From: Enterobacter sp. kpr-6
GTDB lineage: Bacteria; Pseudomonadota; Gammaproteobacteria; Enterobacterales; Enterobacteriaceae
Assembly (NCBI RefSeq): GCF_900116015.1
Contig: NZ_FOYH01000005.1
Coordinates: forward strand, 124,001 to 188,000
Direction of reading: 5' to 3'
Length of the DNA: 64,000 nt
Positions 17,890-28,000 of the stretch are shown in pieces (within the stretch, counting starts at the first letter, position 1; each line of letters starts with the position of its first letter). Under the pieces are notes generated by a model that was not told the DNA's origin, ran no database searches, and saw only the letters and a program-made list of their open reading frames with translations. The position numbers were made by a program, and so were the translations under genes.

Positions 17890-18584
17890 ATCCAGGCTCC
17901 CATTTCGGCCAGCATGAACGCCACCATCACATAGCGAAAGAGGCGTTGCCCGGCGCTGTCAGGCGGTGCCCACAGCGTCGTGCGGGTGCGGTGCAGACGA
18001 AACGCGCGCATATCCAGGGCGGCTCCGCGTATAGAGAGATCGTTCAGGGCGCTGTGCGTTAACGGCACAATCAGCGCCGGAATCGCGCGCAGACGCTGAT
18101 ACCAGCGCCCGCCAAGCGGCACACCGCGCGCCCGTTGCGCCTCGTGAATACTCGCCAGACGGTGCTTTAACTGCTCCACAATCAGCAGCGGGCCGGAGAG
18201 CAGATAAGCCAGACCTGGTGGCAGTCGGCTGGCAAACAGCGCACGAACAAATAGTGGAACGGGTACGCAGGCCATCCACAGTTGAGAGGTGGCGACGACG
18301 ATCAGAATGCGCTGCCAGAGCACGATTGCGTGGGCAAAGGCGAGCGGATTACGCGGCTGACCGCTAAGCCAGGCGGCCAGCCAGCCGCCGTGCACCAGCC
18401 ACATTCCCACCCCCAGTGAAAGCATCAGCCAGACGACATACCGCGCCCGCTTGCGGGCCGCAGGGACGATCAACAGGCTGACAAACGACAGCGTGCTTAC
18501 CGCCGTCAGTAGCAGGCTGGCGGGCATCAGCAGCGCCGTGCATGCCGCCACGCCCCACAGGGAGAGGGAAGTAAACGGATGCAT
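17877..18584 (-). CDS. ECF transporter T component (CbiQ/EcfT family)
   Basis: A 235-residue hydrophobic protein with several membrane segments and a cytoplasmic region holding HEAQRARGVPLGG, which matches the Ala-Arg-Gly coupling motif of EcfT proteins that contacts the ATPases. It links the S component to the ATPase pair. Its ATG follows the S-component stop codon with no gap. Confidence 0.85.
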   Translation of the reverse strand: MHPFTSLSLWGVAACTALLMPASLLLTAVSTLSFVSLLIVPAARKRARYVVWLMLSLGVGMWLVHGGWLAAWLSGQPRNPLAFAHAIVLWQRILIVVATSQLWMACVPVPLFVRALFASRLPPGLAYLLSGPLLIVEQLKHRLASIHEAQRARGVPLGGRWYQRLRAIPALIVPLTHSALNDLSIRGAALDMRAFRLHRTRTTLWAPPDSAGQRLFRYVMVAFMLAEMGAWIWLR

Positions 18585-19163
18585 TTAACGTACAGCCGAC
18601 ATCGCCGGGAAGTGGCGCAATGTGCGCTGCGGAAGCTGGCGCAGTAATCCCCAGACGATAATCGCCGTCAGGATCTTATCGACCAGGTTCGCGCCCAGCA
18701 CCGTCAGTGCCACCGATTCCATCAGATCGTTGCCCATTGAATGCACCCAGGCGACCACCAGATCGGCCCCGCTGCCGGTTACACCGCCAAACAGCGCGGT
18801 ACGGATGGGCACGGCGACAACGGTAACGGCAAGGGTAATGACGACACCGCTGGCGATCACTTTTGGCAGGGTCTTAAACCAGCCAAGCCGCGCCAGCACG
18901 CCTGCCACTAAGCCAATCACCATGGCGACCGGCGCAAAGGCGGCGGCGATGGGATCGGTAAGCAGCCCCCACAGCAGGTTGGTTAATAACCCGGTCAGCA
19001 TGCCAATAAACGGCCCGAGCAGCACGGCGCTGATAAGAGTGCCGATGGAATCGAGAAAAATCGGCAGCTTAAGCAGGCTGATAAGCTGCCCGCCAATCAT
19101 ATTAATGGCGACAGAAATGACGATCAGGGCCAGCGTCTGGCTGGAAAGTTGGCGACGCGCCAT
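18585..19163 (-). CDS. ECF transporter S (substrate-binding) component, substrate unknown
   Basis: A 192-residue protein with about six hydrophobic segments. The N-terminal stretch LISLLKLPIFLDSIGTLISA and the following GPFIGMLTGLLTNLLWG are characteristic of S components. I cannot assign it to the riboflavin, biotin, thiamine or cobalt subfamilies by eye. It lies between the PPC-domain gene and the T component, and it determines the specificity of the importer. Confidence 0.78.
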   Translation of the reverse strand: MARRQLSSQTLALIVISVAINMIGGQLISLLKLPIFLDSIGTLISAVLLGPFIGMLTGLLTNLLWGLLTDPIAAAFAPVAMVIGLVAGVLARLGWFKTLPKVIASGVVITLAVTVVAVPIRTALFGGVTGSGADLVVAWVHSMGNDLMESVALTVLGANLVDKILTAIIVWGLLRQLPQRTLRHFPAMSAVR

Positions 19164-19189
19164 AACAACCTCAGAGTAATAAAAGTGGG

Positions 19190-19609
19190 TTAACGGGATT
19201 TCACGACAAGTTCTTCATACCCGGAGAGCGGGCACGGCTCGCGTGAGAAAGAGAGGGCGGTTAATTCGCCAATGACCAGCTCAAGCGTGGTGCGCACCGT
19301 ACAGCCAGGCATGACATGGCCGCCCAGCACCGCACCGTTTTCATCGGCGATGCTGAGGTGCAGATGTTCTCCGGTAGACTCCAGCGTGCCGCTAAGCGAC
19401 AGCACTTCAAACTTGCCGGAAAGTAAGGTGGTGTCTTCGCGGCCCGCATAGCGCAGCGCGACATCCGTTAAACTGCCGGTGCAGCCCGCAATCCACGCGG
19501 CGTGCAGTTGATGGTGTGTAATAAAGAGGCGTAACTGGCTCAGAACTTCCTGGCCGGGGGCCAGACGCAGCGCATAAAAGCGGGCATCTGATTGAGGGGA
19601 TAAGGTCAT
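19190..19609 (-). CDS. PPC/DUF296 domain protein, first gene of the ECF operon
   Basis: A 139-residue single-domain protein. The GEHLHLSIADENGAVLGGHV stretch holds the histidine pattern of bacterial PPC (DUF296) domains, thought to bind a metal and form trimers. Plant relatives bind AT-rich DNA, but the bacterial role is unknown. It is the first gene of an operon with an ECF importer, so it could sense or process the imported ligand (inference). The spacing to the S-component gene is 26 bp. Confidence 0.8.
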   Translation of the reverse strand: MTLSPQSDARFYALRLAPGQEVLSQLRLFITHHQLHAAWIAGCTGSLTDVALRYAGREDTTLLSGKFEVLSLSGTLESTGEHLHLSIADENGAVLGGHVMPGCTVRTTLELVIGELTALSFSREPCPLSGYEELVVKSR

Positions 19610-19981
19610 AGCGTAAGTTAACTCCGAGACTCGGACGTGCCAGCATCATACGGATGGCGGTAAGTTGAATCACTGATGTATATCAGGAAAAAAGCGCGGC
19701 GCTACGATGATTTTCGTATACGGGAATGCGGATTCCAGTAATAGAATAATCGCGCGTGCCATTTGCGTTAAAGTGTGACGCAGATCAGATAACCGTTTTA
19801 ACCCGCCGGGCGCGGATTCCTTTTATTCCACAATTCGCTTATTCTGGCTGAAGCGTTTCAGTTGATGAAGTGTTCGTCATTTAACCAATCATTTGCAGTT
19901 TGTGACACGTAAGGTTCCACCCGACTGACGGCTGAACTATTCTGTCAGCCACATGAAGTGGAATGGCCTTGCAGGAGATCT
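19610..19981. promoter_or_regulatory. Divergent region between the PPC-ECF operon and epd, with a CRP-like site
   Basis: This 372-bp gap must hold the ECF operon promoter (minus) and the epd promoter (plus). TGTGA-N6-TCAGA at 19774-19789 matches the CRP consensus at 9 of 10 core bases; in E. coli, epd is known to be CRP-activated. AGGAG at 19973-19977 is the epd ribosome-binding site. I see no RNA gene. Confidence 0.55.
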
Positions 19982-21001
19982 ATGACCGTACGCATAGCGA
20001 TAAATGGCTTCGGTCGCATCGGGCGTAACGTGGTTCGTGCTTTATATGAATCCGGGCGTCGTGCGGAAGTAAGCGTGGTGGCAATCAATGAACTGGCGGA
20101 TGCTGCGGGCATGGCGCATTTATTGAAATATGACACGACGCATGGCCGTTTTGCGTGGGACGTGCGCCTGGAGCGTGAACAGCTTTTTATCGGTGACGAT
20201 GCTATCAGGCTCCTGCATAAGCCTGATATCGAATCCCTGCCATGGCGCGAACTCGGCGTCGACATCGTGCTTGATTGCACCGGTGTGTATGGCAACCGTC
20301 AGGATGGCGAAGCACATCTGGCGGCGGGCGCGAAAAAGGTGCTTTTTTCTCACCCCGGCAGCAGCGATCTCGACGCCACCATCGTGTTCGGCGTGAATCA
20401 GCATACGCTGCGCGCCGACGACCGCATGGTTTCTAACGCCTCCTGCACCACCAACTGCATTATTCCGGTGATTAAACTCCTCGACGACGCTTACGGAATT
20501 GATTCCGGGACGGTCACAACGATCCACTCGGCGATGAACGATCAACAGGTGATCGACGCCTGGCACCCGGATCTCCGACGCACTCGCGCTGCCAGCCAGT
20601 CGATCATTCCGGTCGATACAAAACTGGCCGCAGGCATCACCCGCTTCTTTCCTAAATTTAATGATAAATTTGAAGCGATTGCCGTGCGTGTGCCGACCAT
20701 CAATGTGACGGCCATCGATTTAAGCGTGACGGTAAAGGAACCGGTAAAAGCGTGTGAAGTCAACCTGTTGCTGCAAAAAGCGGCACAGGGGACATTTCAT
20801 GGTATAGTTGACTATACGGAATTACCGTTGGTGTCCACAGATTTTAACCACGATCCGCACAGTGCCATTGTTGATGGTACCCAGACGCGGGTTAGCGGTG
20901 CCCACCTGATCAAAACGCTGGTCTGGTGTGATAACGAATGGGGCTTTGCTAACAGAATGCTCGACACGACGTTAGCCATGGCCGGGCAAGGTTTCAGGTA
21001 G
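19982..21001 (+). CDS. epd: Erythrose-4-phosphate dehydrogenase
   Basis: Epd oxidises erythrose 4-phosphate to 4-phosphoerythronate, the first step of the DXP-dependent pyridoxal phosphate route, using NAD. The 339-residue GapA-like protein has the nucleotide loop NGFGRIGRN and the catalytic cysteine in SNASCTTNC. The ATG at 19982 is preferred over the longer frame from 19958: it has an AGGAG site 4 bases upstream and gives the family's usual start [11 protein letters not shown]. It is followed by pgk and fbaA in the conserved glycolytic operon. Confidence 0.97.
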   Translation: MTVRIAINGFGRIGRNVVRALYESGRRAEVSVVAINELADAAGMAHLLKYDTTHGRFAWDVRLEREQLFIGDDAIRLLHKPDIESLPWRELGVDIVLDCTGVYGNRQDGEAHLAAGAKKVLFSHPGSSDLDATIVFGVNQHTLRADDRMVSNASCTTNCIIPVIKLLDDAYGIDSGTVTTIHSAMNDQQVIDAWHPDLRRTRAASQSIIPVDTKLAAGITRFFPKFNDKFEAIAVRVPTINVTAIDLSVTVKEPVKACEVNLLLQKAAQGTFHGIVDYTELPLVSTDFNHDPHSAIVDGTQTRVSGAHLIKTLVWCDNEWGFANRMLDTTLAMAGQGFR

Positions 21002-21058
21002 AGCGCTTCTGGCGCTCGCAAAACTTTAAGAATCAACGAATCAACGAGAGGATTCACC

Positions 21059-22222
21059 ATGTCTGTAATTAAGATGACCGATCTGGATCTGGCTGGTAAA
21101 CGTGTTTTTATCCGTGCGGATCTGAACGTACCGGTTAAAGATGGGAAAGTAACCAGCGATGCGCGTATCCGAGCTTCTTTGCCGACCATCGAACTGGCAC
21201 TGAAACAGGGTGCAAAAGTGATGGTAACCTCCCACCTGGGTCGTCCGACCGAAGGTGAGTACAACGAAGAATTCTCTCTGCTGCCGGTTGTTAATTACCT
21301 GAAAGACAAACTTTCAAGCCCGGTACGTCTGGTTAAAGACTACCTGGACGGCGTTGAAGTGGCTGCCGGTGAACTGGTGGTTCTGGAAAACGTTCGCTTC
21401 AACAAAGGCGAGAAGAAAGACGACGAAGCGCTGTCCAAAAAATATGCCGCGCTGTGCGATGTGTTTGTTATGGATGCGTTTGGTACTGCACACCGTGCGC
21501 AGGCTTCTACCCACGGTATCGGTAAATTTGCTGACGTGGCGTGCGCAGGCCCGCTGCTGGCTGACGAACTGGAAGCACTGGGTAAAGCGCTGAAAGAACC
21601 GGCTCGCCCGATGGTTGCCATCGTTGGTGGTTCTAAAGTTTCTACCAAACTGACCGTGCTGGATTCCCTGTCTAAAATCGCTGACCAGCTGATCGTGGGT
21701 GGCGGTATCGCCAACACCTTCGTTGCCGCTCAGGGCCACAATGTGGGTAAATCCCTGTATGAAGCTGACCTGGTTGACGAAGCAAAACGCCTGCTGACCA
21801 CCTGCGACATCCCGGTTCCGACCGATGTTCGCGTGGCAACCGAGTTCTCTGAAACCGCAACCGCCACACTGAAATCTGTAAACGACATCAAAGATGAAGA
21901 GCAGATTCTGGATCTGGGCGACGCTTCCGCTGAGAAACTGGCTGAAATTCTGAAAAACGCCAAAACCATTCTGTGGAATGGTCCGGTAGGCGTGTTCGAA
22001 TTCCCGAACTTCCGTAAAGGTACGGAAATCGTGGCGAATGCTATCGCTGACAGCGAAGCGTTCTCCATCGCAGGCGGTGGTGATACCCTGGCTGCAATCG
22101 ATCTGTTCGGCATTTCTGACAAAATCTCTTACATCTCCACTGGCGGCGGTGCATTCCTCGAGTTCGTGGAAGGCAAAGTGCTGCCAGCAGTCGCTATGCT
22201 TGAAGAGCGCGCTAAGCAGTAA
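21059..22222 (+). CDS. pgk: Phosphoglycerate kinase
   Basis: Pgk transfers phosphate between 1,3-bisphosphoglycerate and ADP in glycolysis. Its 387 residues equal E. coli Pgk. The N-terminal [11 protein letters not shown], the substrate loop [11 protein letters not shown] and the C-terminal GGGDTLAAI nucleotide segment are present. GAGAGGA lies just upstream of the ATG. It is 57 bp after epd and 94 bp before fbaA, so transcription is likely shared. Confidence 0.98.
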   Translation: MSVIKMTDLDLAGKRVFIRADLNVPVKDGKVTSDARIRASLPTIELALKQGAKVMVTSHLGRPTEGEYNEEFSLLPVVNYLKDKLSSPVRLVKDYLDGVEVAAGELVVLENVRFNKGEKKDDEALSKKYAALCDVFVMDAFGTAHRAQASTHGIGKFADVACAGPLLADELEALGKALKEPARPMVAIVGGSKVSTKLTVLDSLSKIADQLIVGGGIANTFVAAQGHNVGKSLYEADLVDEAKRLLTTCDIPVPTDVRVATEFSETATATLKSVNDIKDEEQILDLGDASAEKLAEILKNAKTILWNGPVGVFEFPNFRKGTEIVANAIADSEAFSIAGGGDTLAAIDLFGISDKISYISTGGGAFLEFVEGKVLPAVAMLEERAKQ

Positions 22223-22231
22223 GTATTCAAG

Positions 22232-22249
22232 GGGCAGGGAAACCTGCCC
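22232..22249 (+). other. Intergenic hairpin between pgk and fbaA
   Basis: Arms GGGCAGG and CCTGCCC enclose a GAAA tetraloop. No T-tract follows, so it is more likely an mRNA-stabilising or processing element within the operon than a terminator. Confidence 0.6.
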
Positions 22250-22316
22250 AACTTTCAGCGTGCTTTGATAGCAGGGCTCGCAATTTTCAACGGCCGAAGA
22301 TACAGGACAACGAAAC

Positions 22317-23393
22317 ATGTCTAAAATTTTTGATTTCGTAAAACCGGGCGTCATCACGGGTGACGACGTACAGAAAGTGTTCCAGGTAGCAAAAGAAAAC
22401 AACTTTGCTCTGCCTGCTGTTAACTGCGTGGGTACTGACTCCATCAACGCCGTTCTGGAAACCGCTGCCAAAGTTAAAGCACCGGTTATCGTTCAGTTCT
22501 CTAACGGTGGTGCTGCATTCATCGCCGGTAAAGGCTTCAAAGGCGAAGGCCAGCAAGCGGCTATCCTTGGCGCAATCTCTGGTGCTCACCATGTTCACCA
22601 GATGGCTGAACATTACGGCGTGCCGGTAATTCTGCACACTGACCACTGCGCGAAGAAACTGCTGCCGTGGATCGACGGTCTGCTGGACGCGGGTGAAAAA
22701 CATTTCGCCGCTACCGGTAAACCGCTGTTCTCTTCTCACATGATCGACCTGTCTGAAGAGTCTCTGGAAGAGAACATCGAGATCAGCGCTAAATACCTGG
22801 AGCGCATGTCCAAAATGGGCATGACTCTGGAAATCGAACTGGGTTGCACCGGTGGTGAAGAAGATGGTGTGGACAACAGCCACATGGACGCTTCTGCCCT
22901 GTACACTCAGCCGGAAGACGTTGATTACGCGTACACCAAACTGAACGCAATCAGCCCGCGCTTCACTATCGCGGCGTCCTTCGGTAACGTTCACGGCGTG
23001 TACAAGCCGGGTAACGTTAAGCTGACCCCGACCATCCTGCGTGATTCTCAGGAATACGTTTCTAAGAAACACAACCTGCCGCACAACAGCCTGAACTTCG
23101 TCTTCCACGGCGGTTCCGGTTCTTCTGCTCAGGAAATCAAAGACTCCGTAAGCTACGGCGTGATCAAAATGAACATCGATACCGATACTCAGTGGGCTAA
23201 CTGGGAAGGTATTCTGAAGTACTACAAAGAAAACGAAGCTTACCTGCAGGCTCAGCTGGGCAACCCGAAAGGCGACGACCAGCCGAACAAGAAATACTAC
23301 GATCCGCGTGTATGGCTGCGTGCCGCGCAGACCAGCATGGTCGCTCGTCTGGAGCAGGCATTTAAAGAACTGAACGCGGTTGACGTTCTGTAA
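22317..23393 (+). CDS. fbaA: Class II fructose-bisphosphate aldolase
   Basis: A zinc-dependent aldolase cleaving fructose 1,6-bisphosphate to dihydroxyacetone phosphate and glyceraldehyde 3-phosphate. The 358-residue protein is nearly identical to E. coli FbaA. Zinc-ligand motifs LHTDHCAKK and FHGGSGSS are present, as is the ELGCTGGEEDG loop. One or two residues are missing relative to E. coli in the GFKGEGQQ loop, a tolerated variable site. It is the last gene of the epd-pgk-fbaA operon and is followed by a strong terminator. Confidence 0.98.
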   Translation: MSKIFDFVKPGVITGDDVQKVFQVAKENNFALPAVNCVGTDSINAVLETAAKVKAPVIVQFSNGGAAFIAGKGFKGEGQQAAILGAISGAHHVHQMAEHYGVPVILHTDHCAKKLLPWIDGLLDAGEKHFAATGKPLFSSHMIDLSEESLEENIEISAKYLERMSKMGMTLEIELGCTGGEEDGVDNSHMDASALYTQPEDVDYAYTKLNAISPRFTIAASFGNVHGVYKPGNVKLTPTILRDSQEYVSKKHNLPHNSLNFVFHGGSGSSAQEIKDSVSYGVIKMNIDTDTQWANWEGILKYYKENEAYLQAQLGNPKGDDQPNKKYYDPRVWLRAAQTSMVARLEQAFKELNAVDVL

Positions 23394-23410
23394 TCTTTTT
23401 AATGTCTGAA

Positions 23411-23441
23411 TAATGGCTTCCTTCGGGAGGCCATTTTTTTT
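23411..23441 (+). terminator. fbaA rho-independent terminator
   Basis: Arms AATGGCTTCC (from 23412) and GGAGGCCATT pair around a TTCG tetraloop, with one G-T pair, and are followed by a run of Ts. Confidence 0.92.
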
Positions 23442-23452
23442 GCCTGTGTATT

Positions 23453-23583
23453 CCCCTCACCCTAACCCTCTCCCCAGGGAGAGGGGACCGATCGAGCGCG
23501 GACTGGCCTTTCCCCCTCCCCATGGAGAGGGCACGGACTCGCTTTTCTCCCTCTCCCTGTGGGAGAGGGCCGGGGTGAGGGGC
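23453..23583. repeat. REP-like palindromic repeat cluster
   Basis: Copies of the CCCTCTCC / GGGAGAGGG palindrome lie in opposed orientations, with CCCTCACCCTAACC flanking the left copy and GGGCCGGGGTGAGGGG ending the cluster. It sits between the fbaA terminator and mscS and belongs to the same family as the clusters at 6-165, 29.5, 37.3 and 41.1 kb. Confidence 0.85.
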
Positions 23584-23644
23584 ATGCATTAATCCATTGA
23601 AATTTGGCAGATGATCCCTTTTTTGTTTACCCTTTACTGACCTG

Positions 23645-23665
23645 GCTCACGTTTTTGCCGTGAGC
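23645..23665 (+). other. Hairpin upstream of mscS
   Basis: Arms GCTCACG and CGTGAGC flank a 7-base loop, 36 bases before the mscS ATG. It could lie in the 5' leader or mark an upstream terminator; no T-tract follows. Confidence 0.4.
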
Positions 23666-23700
23666 GTTGAGCCGTTTTTGGCAAGAAAAAGGAACAGTAA

Positions 23701-24564
23701 ATGGAAGATCTCAACGTAGTAGGCAGCATCAATAACGCGGGCGGCTGGCTGGTGCGCAACCAGGCGTTACTGCTGAGTTACGCGGTTAACATCGTGGCGG
23801 CTATTGCCATCATCATTATCGGGATGATCATCGCCCGCATCATTTCTAACGCCCTTAACCGCCTGATGGTGGCACGCCACATTGATGCGACGGTCGCTGA
23901 CTTTTTATCGGCGCTGGTGCGCTATGGGATCATCGCCTTTACGCTGATCGCCGCATTAGGACGGGTTGGGGTTCAAACCGCCTCGGTGATCGCAGTGCTC
24001 GGTGCCGCAGGTCTGGCGGTCGGTCTGGCGCTGCAGGGCTCGCTCTCTAACCTGGCCGCAGGCGTCCTGCTGGTGACCTTCCGTCCCTTCCGTGCAGGTG
24101 AATACGTGGATTTAGGCGGCGTTGCTGGCACCGTGCTGCACGTGCAGATTTTCTCCACCACCCTGCGTTCGGCCGATGGTCGCTTTGTGGTGATCCCTAA
24201 CGGGAAAATCATCGCCGGGAATATTATCAACTTCTCCCGCGAACCGGTGCGTCGTAACGAGTTGATTATTGGCGTCGACTATAGCGCAGATATCGATCAG
24301 GTCAGAAAACTGCTGATGGAAATCATTGAATCGGATGACCGCATTCTTAAAGATCGTGAGATGACCGTGCGCATGAATGAACTGGGCGCATCGTCTGTGA
24401 ATTTTGTGATCCGCATCTGGAGCAAGAGCAGCGATCTGCAAAACGTTTACTGGGACGTGCTGGAACGCATCAAGAAAACCTTCGATGCGAACGGTATCAG
24501 CTTCCCGTATCCGCAGATGGATGTGAATTTCAAACGTGTAAAAGAAGCAAAACCAGAAGAATAA
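23701..24564 (+). CDS. mscS: Small-conductance mechanosensitive channel MscS
   Basis: The 287-residue inner-membrane channel opens on hypo-osmotic shock to release solutes. Three N-terminal membrane segments are visible. The third contains the Gly/Ala-rich pore helix [17 protein letters not shown] (about residues 101-117), the hallmark of MscS. The beta domain ([10 protein letters not shown]) and the C-terminal cytoplasmic vestibule follow. It is monocistronic in this context, with fbaA upstream and argO downstream as in E. coli. Confidence 0.97.
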   Translation: MEDLNVVGSINNAGGWLVRNQALLLSYAVNIVAAIAIIIIGMIIARIISNALNRLMVARHIDATVADFLSALVRYGIIAFTLIAALGRVGVQTASVIAVLGAAGLAVGLALQGSLSNLAAGVLLVTFRPFRAGEYVDLGGVAGTVLHVQIFSTTLRSADGRFVVIPNGKIIAGNIINFSREPVRRNELIIGVDYSADIDQVRKLLMEIIESDDRILKDREMTVRMNELGASSVNFVIRIWSKSSDLQNVYWDVLERIKKTFDANGISFPYPQMDVNFKRVKEAKPEE

Positions 24565-24573
24565 ACGCACCTG

Positions 24574-24594
24574 GGCCGGGCGGTATGCCCGGCC
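24574..24594 (+). terminator. Hairpin after mscS
   Basis: Perfect 8-bp arms GGCCGGGC and GCCCGGCC enclose the loop GGTAT, 10 bases after the mscS stop. There is no clear T-tract, so it may be a REP-type or rho-dependent end. Confidence 0.5.
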
Positions 24595-24729
24595 TGCCCG
24601 CCCGTTGACGGTTTATGTCAGCCACTACCGCATTAATCTCACTTATACCCGATTAAAATTATCCATTTCCGCTAATAGCATGAGCGAGATATAGTCTGCG
24701 TTATTCACCAAATGCACAGGCTTATTATC

Positions 24730-25362
24730 GTGTTATCTTATTATTTTCAAGGGCTTATACTTGGCGCGGCCATGATTTTGCCCCTCGGCCCGCAAAACGC
24801 TTTCGTCATGAATCAGGGCATTCGCCGCCAGTACCATTTGATGACGGCCACGCTGTGCGCGTTCAGCGATCTCCTGCTGATTTGCGCCGGGGTGTTTGGC
24901 GGCAGCGCGCTACTGATGCAGTCCCCGTGGCTGCTGGCGCTGGTAACCTGGGGCGGCGTGGCGTTCCTGCTGTGGTATGGCTTTGGCGCACTGAAGACGG
25001 CGCTTGGCACTTCAATTGAACTTGAAAGCGCGCAGGTGCTGAAGCAGGGGCGGGGCAGGATTGTGGCGACCATGCTGGCGGTGACCTGGCTTAATCCGCA
25101 TGTGTATCTGGATACTTTTGTCGTGCTGGGCAGCGTGGGTGGGCAACTGGCCCAGGAGCCGAAGCGCTGGTTTGCCCTCGGCACGATCAGCGCCTCTTTC
25201 CTGTGGTTCTTTGGCCTCGCGGTACTGGCTGCCTGGCTTGCGCCGCGCCTGCAGACTGCCCGCGCTCAGCGCATTATTAATGCGCTGGTGGGCATCGTTA
25301 TGTGGGTTATCGCCTACCAGCTTGCCCGCGACGGCGTGCAACATTTGCAGGCGCTGTGGTAA
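24730..25362 (+). CDS. argO: Arginine exporter ArgO (LysE family)
   Basis: A 210-residue LysE/RhtB-type membrane protein that exports arginine and its toxic analogue canavanine. The N-terminal signature [18 protein letters not shown] and the [10 protein letters not shown] motif are typical. The GTG at 24730 is chosen because it gives the start VLSYYFQG, aligning with the E. coli start, with an AGG 8 bases upstream; an ATG at 24712 would add six residues. Its activator ArgP is encoded nearby at 26.3-27.2 kb. Confidence 0.94.
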   Translation: MLSYYFQGLILGAAMILPLGPQNAFVMNQGIRRQYHLMTATLCAFSDLLLICAGVFGGSALLMQSPWLLALVTWGGVAFLLWYGFGALKTALGTSIELESAQVLKQGRGRIVATMLAVTWLNPHVYLDTFVVLGSVGGQLAQEPKRWFALGTISASFLWFFGLAVLAAWLAPRLQTARAQRIINALVGIVMWVIAYQLARDGVQHLQALW

Positions 25363-25457
25363 TCAGACCAGGATTATGGACAAGTTCGCCGGACACGCTA
25401 AGCTTGCTCGCAGATGCCTGTATTCCTGAGGCGATGACGAGACATGGAGGAGCTACA

Positions 25458-26234
25458 GTGAAGTTTAAAGTAATGGCCCTGGCGGCATTAGTTGGATTCG
25501 GTGCAGTGTCGGTTCAGGCGAATGAATTGCCAAACGGCCCGCACATTGTGACTTCTGGTACGGCAAGCGTTGATGCGGTGCCGGATATCGCCACTCTGGC
25601 GATTGAAGTCAACGTGGCGGCAAAAGATGCCGCTTCCGCAAAAAAACAGGCTGACGATCGCGTTGCGCAATACCTGAGCTTCCTTGAGCAAAACGGTGTG
25701 GCCCGCAAAGACATCAATTCAGCCAACCTCCGTACCCAACCCGATTATGACTATCAGGATGGCAAAAGCATTCTGAAAGGCTATCGCGCCGTGCGTACCG
25801 TTGAGGTGACCCTGCGTGAACTGGATAAACTGAATTCATTGCTTGATGGCGCGCTCAAGGCCGGACTCAATGAAATTCGCTCCGTCACGCTGGGCGTTGC
25901 CGAGCCGGAAGCCTTCAAAGATAAAGCCCGTAAAGCGGCGATTGATGATGCTGTCCGTCAGGCGGAGCAGTTAGCGGCTGGCTTTAACAGCAAGCTGGGT
26001 ACGGTGTACAGCGTGCGCTACCACGTCTCCAATTATCAGCCAAGCCCGATGGTACGGATGATGAAGGCCGAAGCTGCGCCCGCTTCCGCGCAGGAAACCT
26101 ACGAGCAGCCGACCATTCAGTTTGACGATCAGGTTGATGTGGTGTTTGAGCTTCAGCCTGACAACGCCGCAAAAGGAACCGCGCCTGCGCAAACGTCCAC
26201 ACCGGCTACGCCAGCCACGCCGTCCGCGCAATAA
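25458..26234 (+). CDS. yggE: YggE, SIMPL-domain (DUF541) periplasmic protein
   Basis: The 258-residue product begins with a signal peptide (MKFKVMALAALVGFGAVS, cleavage near VQA) and continues with a SIMPL/DUF541 domain. E. coli YggE is linked to lowered oxidative stress, but its mechanism is unknown. The GTG at 25458 follows a strong GGAGG site at 25446-25450 and matches the E. coli start. A longer frame from 25302 is an artefact overlapping argO. The C-terminus is longer than in E. coli and rich in Ala, Pro and Thr, probably disordered. Confidence 0.93.
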   Translation: MKFKVMALAALVGFGAVSVQANELPNGPHIVTSGTASVDAVPDIATLAIEVNVAAKDAASAKKQADDRVAQYLSFLEQNGVARKDINSANLRTQPDYDYQDGKSILKGYRAVRTVEVTLRELDKLNSLLDGALKAGLNEIRSVTLGVAEPEAFKDKARKAAIDDAVRQAEQLAAGFNSKLGTVYSVRYHVSNYQPSPMVRMMKAEAAPASAQETYEQPTIQFDDQVDVVFELQPDNAAKGTAPAQTSTPATPATPSAQ

Positions 26235-26242
26235 TTCCCGCA

Positions 26243-26270
26243 TGACTCCACGCCCGTGGAGTCATTTTTT
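26243..26270. terminator. Bidirectional terminator between yggE and argP
   Basis: Perfect arms TGACTCCACG and CGTGGAGTCA are followed by six Ts on the plus strand. It sits in the 34-bp gap between two convergent genes. Confidence 0.88.
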
Positions 26271-27162
26271 AATCCTGACGCAGTACGCGATGACCGTGCG
26301 CCAGCAGCGCATCGGTGACGTTGCGCATCATGCGGCTTTCTGGCGCAAAGCGGTGCCAGTAAAGCATCCGGCGCTGAAACAGGCCGGGCGTGAGGTCAAT
26401 CAGTTCGCCGCTGGCTAACTCTTTCTCAATTTGCAGATGCGGGATCATACAGCAGGTGGTGCTCTGGCGCGCCAGCTGGACGAAGGCTTCTGAGGAATTC
26501 ACGATGTGGCACGGCACGCTGCCTGGCGGCAAATCAAAGTTTTGCTGTAAAAAGGCCTGATGCATGTCGTCGAGGTGGTCGAACGCCACGGCAGGTGCTT
26601 TCAGCAGCGCCTGACGCGTAACCCCGTTCGGGAAATAGCGCTCCGCAAAGGCTTTTGAGGCGACAAACAGATAATCCAGCGCCCCCAGTTGATCGACCAG
26701 ACAGCTCGGCAGAGCCTGAGGCTGGATGGACACCGCACCCACCACTTCGCCCCGACGCAGGCGCTCCTGAGTGCGGGTTTCATCTTCTACCTGCAAATTC
26801 AGGCGGATAGGGGAGTCAGCCAGCACCGGAGCCAGCGCCGGCAGCAGCCAGGTTGCCAGACTGTCGGCGTTGACCGCCAGCGACAGCAGCAGCGGCGTGG
26901 AACCCGTTTGTTCATCGCCCAGCCACTCATCTTCCAGCAACTCCACCTGACGCAGCAACGCCAGCAGTTTTTGCCCCTGCTCGGTTGGACGTGGCGGTAC
27001 GGTACGCACCAGCAGCGGCTGACCGAACATATTTTCAAGCTGTTTAATGCGTTGAGAAACGGCGGACTGAGTGATACACAGCTTTTGCGCGGCGCGCTCA
27101 AACCCACGTTCTCTGATGACCGCGTCAAGCGCCTGTAGTGTTCTGTAGTCCGGACGTTTCAT
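26269..27162 (-). CDS. argP: LysR-type regulator ArgP (IciA)
   Basis: A 297-residue LysR-family regulator with an N-terminal helix-turn-helix ([21 protein letters not shown]) and a C-terminal effector domain. In E. coli it binds arginine or lysine, activates argO with arginine and controls lysine-related genes. The start at 27162 ([12 protein letters not shown]) is the family's usual one; the open frame to 27207 adds 15 residues without support. It is divergent from rpiA and lies two genes from its target argO, as in E. coli. Confidence 0.96.
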   Translation of the reverse strand: MKRPDYRTLQALDAVIRERGFERAAQKLCITQSAVSQRIKQLENMFGQPLLVRTVPPRPTEQGQKLLALLRQVELLEDEWLGDEQTGSTPLLLSLAVNADSLATWLLPALAPVLADSPIRLNLQVEDETRTQERLRRGEVVGAVSIQPQALPSCLVDQLGALDYLFVASKAFAERYFPNGVTRQALLKAPAVAFDHLDDMHQAFLQQNFDLPPGSVPCHIVNSSEAFVQLARQSTTCCMIPHLQIEKELASGELIDLTPGLFQRRMLYWHRFAPESRMMRNVTDALLAHGHRVLRQD

Positions 27163-27335
27163 TGCTCTGGGGTGCTCCAAAAGGTGATTAGCAGCACTAT
27201 GACACAAATTTCCTCCAGGTACAGACGAAATCCATTCATCGCTGTTTCACCTCATAATGTGACGTGGCTCACAGGGACATTTCACGGTGGGGTCTTTATA
27301 ATGCGTTAAGAATTTCTCACCACAGGCAAGCGATC

Positions 27336-27995
27336 ATGACGCAGGATGAACTGAAAAAAGCAGTAGGATGGGCGGCGCTCAAGTATGTTGAGCCAGGCAC
27401 GATTGTCGGCGTGGGCACCGGCTCCACTGCCGCGCACTTTATCGATGCGCTCGGGACGATGAAAGGGCAGATTGAAGGCGCGGTGTCCAGCTCGGACGCT
27501 TCCACGGCAAAACTGCAAAGTCTCGGTATCACCGTTTTTGATCTCAATGAAGTTGACCGGCTGGGCGTGTACGTCGATGGTGCCGATGAAATCAACGACC
27601 AGATGCAAATGATCAAAGGCGGCGGCGCGGCGCTGACGCGCGAAAAAATTATCGCCTCGGTCGCCGACAAATTTATCTGTATCGCCGATGCATCAAAAGA
27701 AGTGGCGATCCTCGGTGCCTTCCCGCTGCCGGTGGAAGTGATCCCGATGGCGCGCAGCGCGGTGGCGCGTGAACTGGTCAAGCTGGGCGGTCGCCCGGAG
27801 TACCGCCAGGGCGTGCTGACCGATAACGGCAACGTGATCCTTGATGTACACGGCCTGGAAATTATCGATCCCATCGCGCTGGAAAATGCCATTAACGGCA
27901 TTCCGGGCGTAGTAACGGTAGGGCTTTTCGCCAACCGTGGCGCGGATGTGGCGCTGATCGGCGGCCCGGATGGCGTGAAAACCATCGTAAAATGA
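27336..27995 (+). CDS. rpiA: Ribose-5-phosphate isomerase A
   Basis: RpiA interconverts ribose 5-phosphate and ribulose 5-phosphate in the pentose phosphate pathway. The 219-residue protein from the ATG at 27336 equals the E. coli length. [14 protein letters not shown] (phosphate loop), DGADEIN and [12 protein letters not shown] (catalytic Asp, Glu and Lys region) are all present. The longer frame to 27264 lacks a start signal. It is followed by a GC-rich hairpin. Confidence 0.97.
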   Translation: MTQDELKKAVGWAALKYVEPGTIVGVGTGSTAAHFIDALGTMKGQIEGAVSSSDASTAKLQSLGITVFDLNEVDRLGVYVDGADEINDQMQMIKGGGAALTREKIIASVADKFICIADASKEVAILGAFPLPVEVIPMARSAVARELVKLGGRPEYRQGVLTDNGNVILDVHGLEIIDPIALENAINGIPGVVTVGLFANRGADVALIGGPDGVKTIVK

Positions 27996-28000
27996 TCTGA

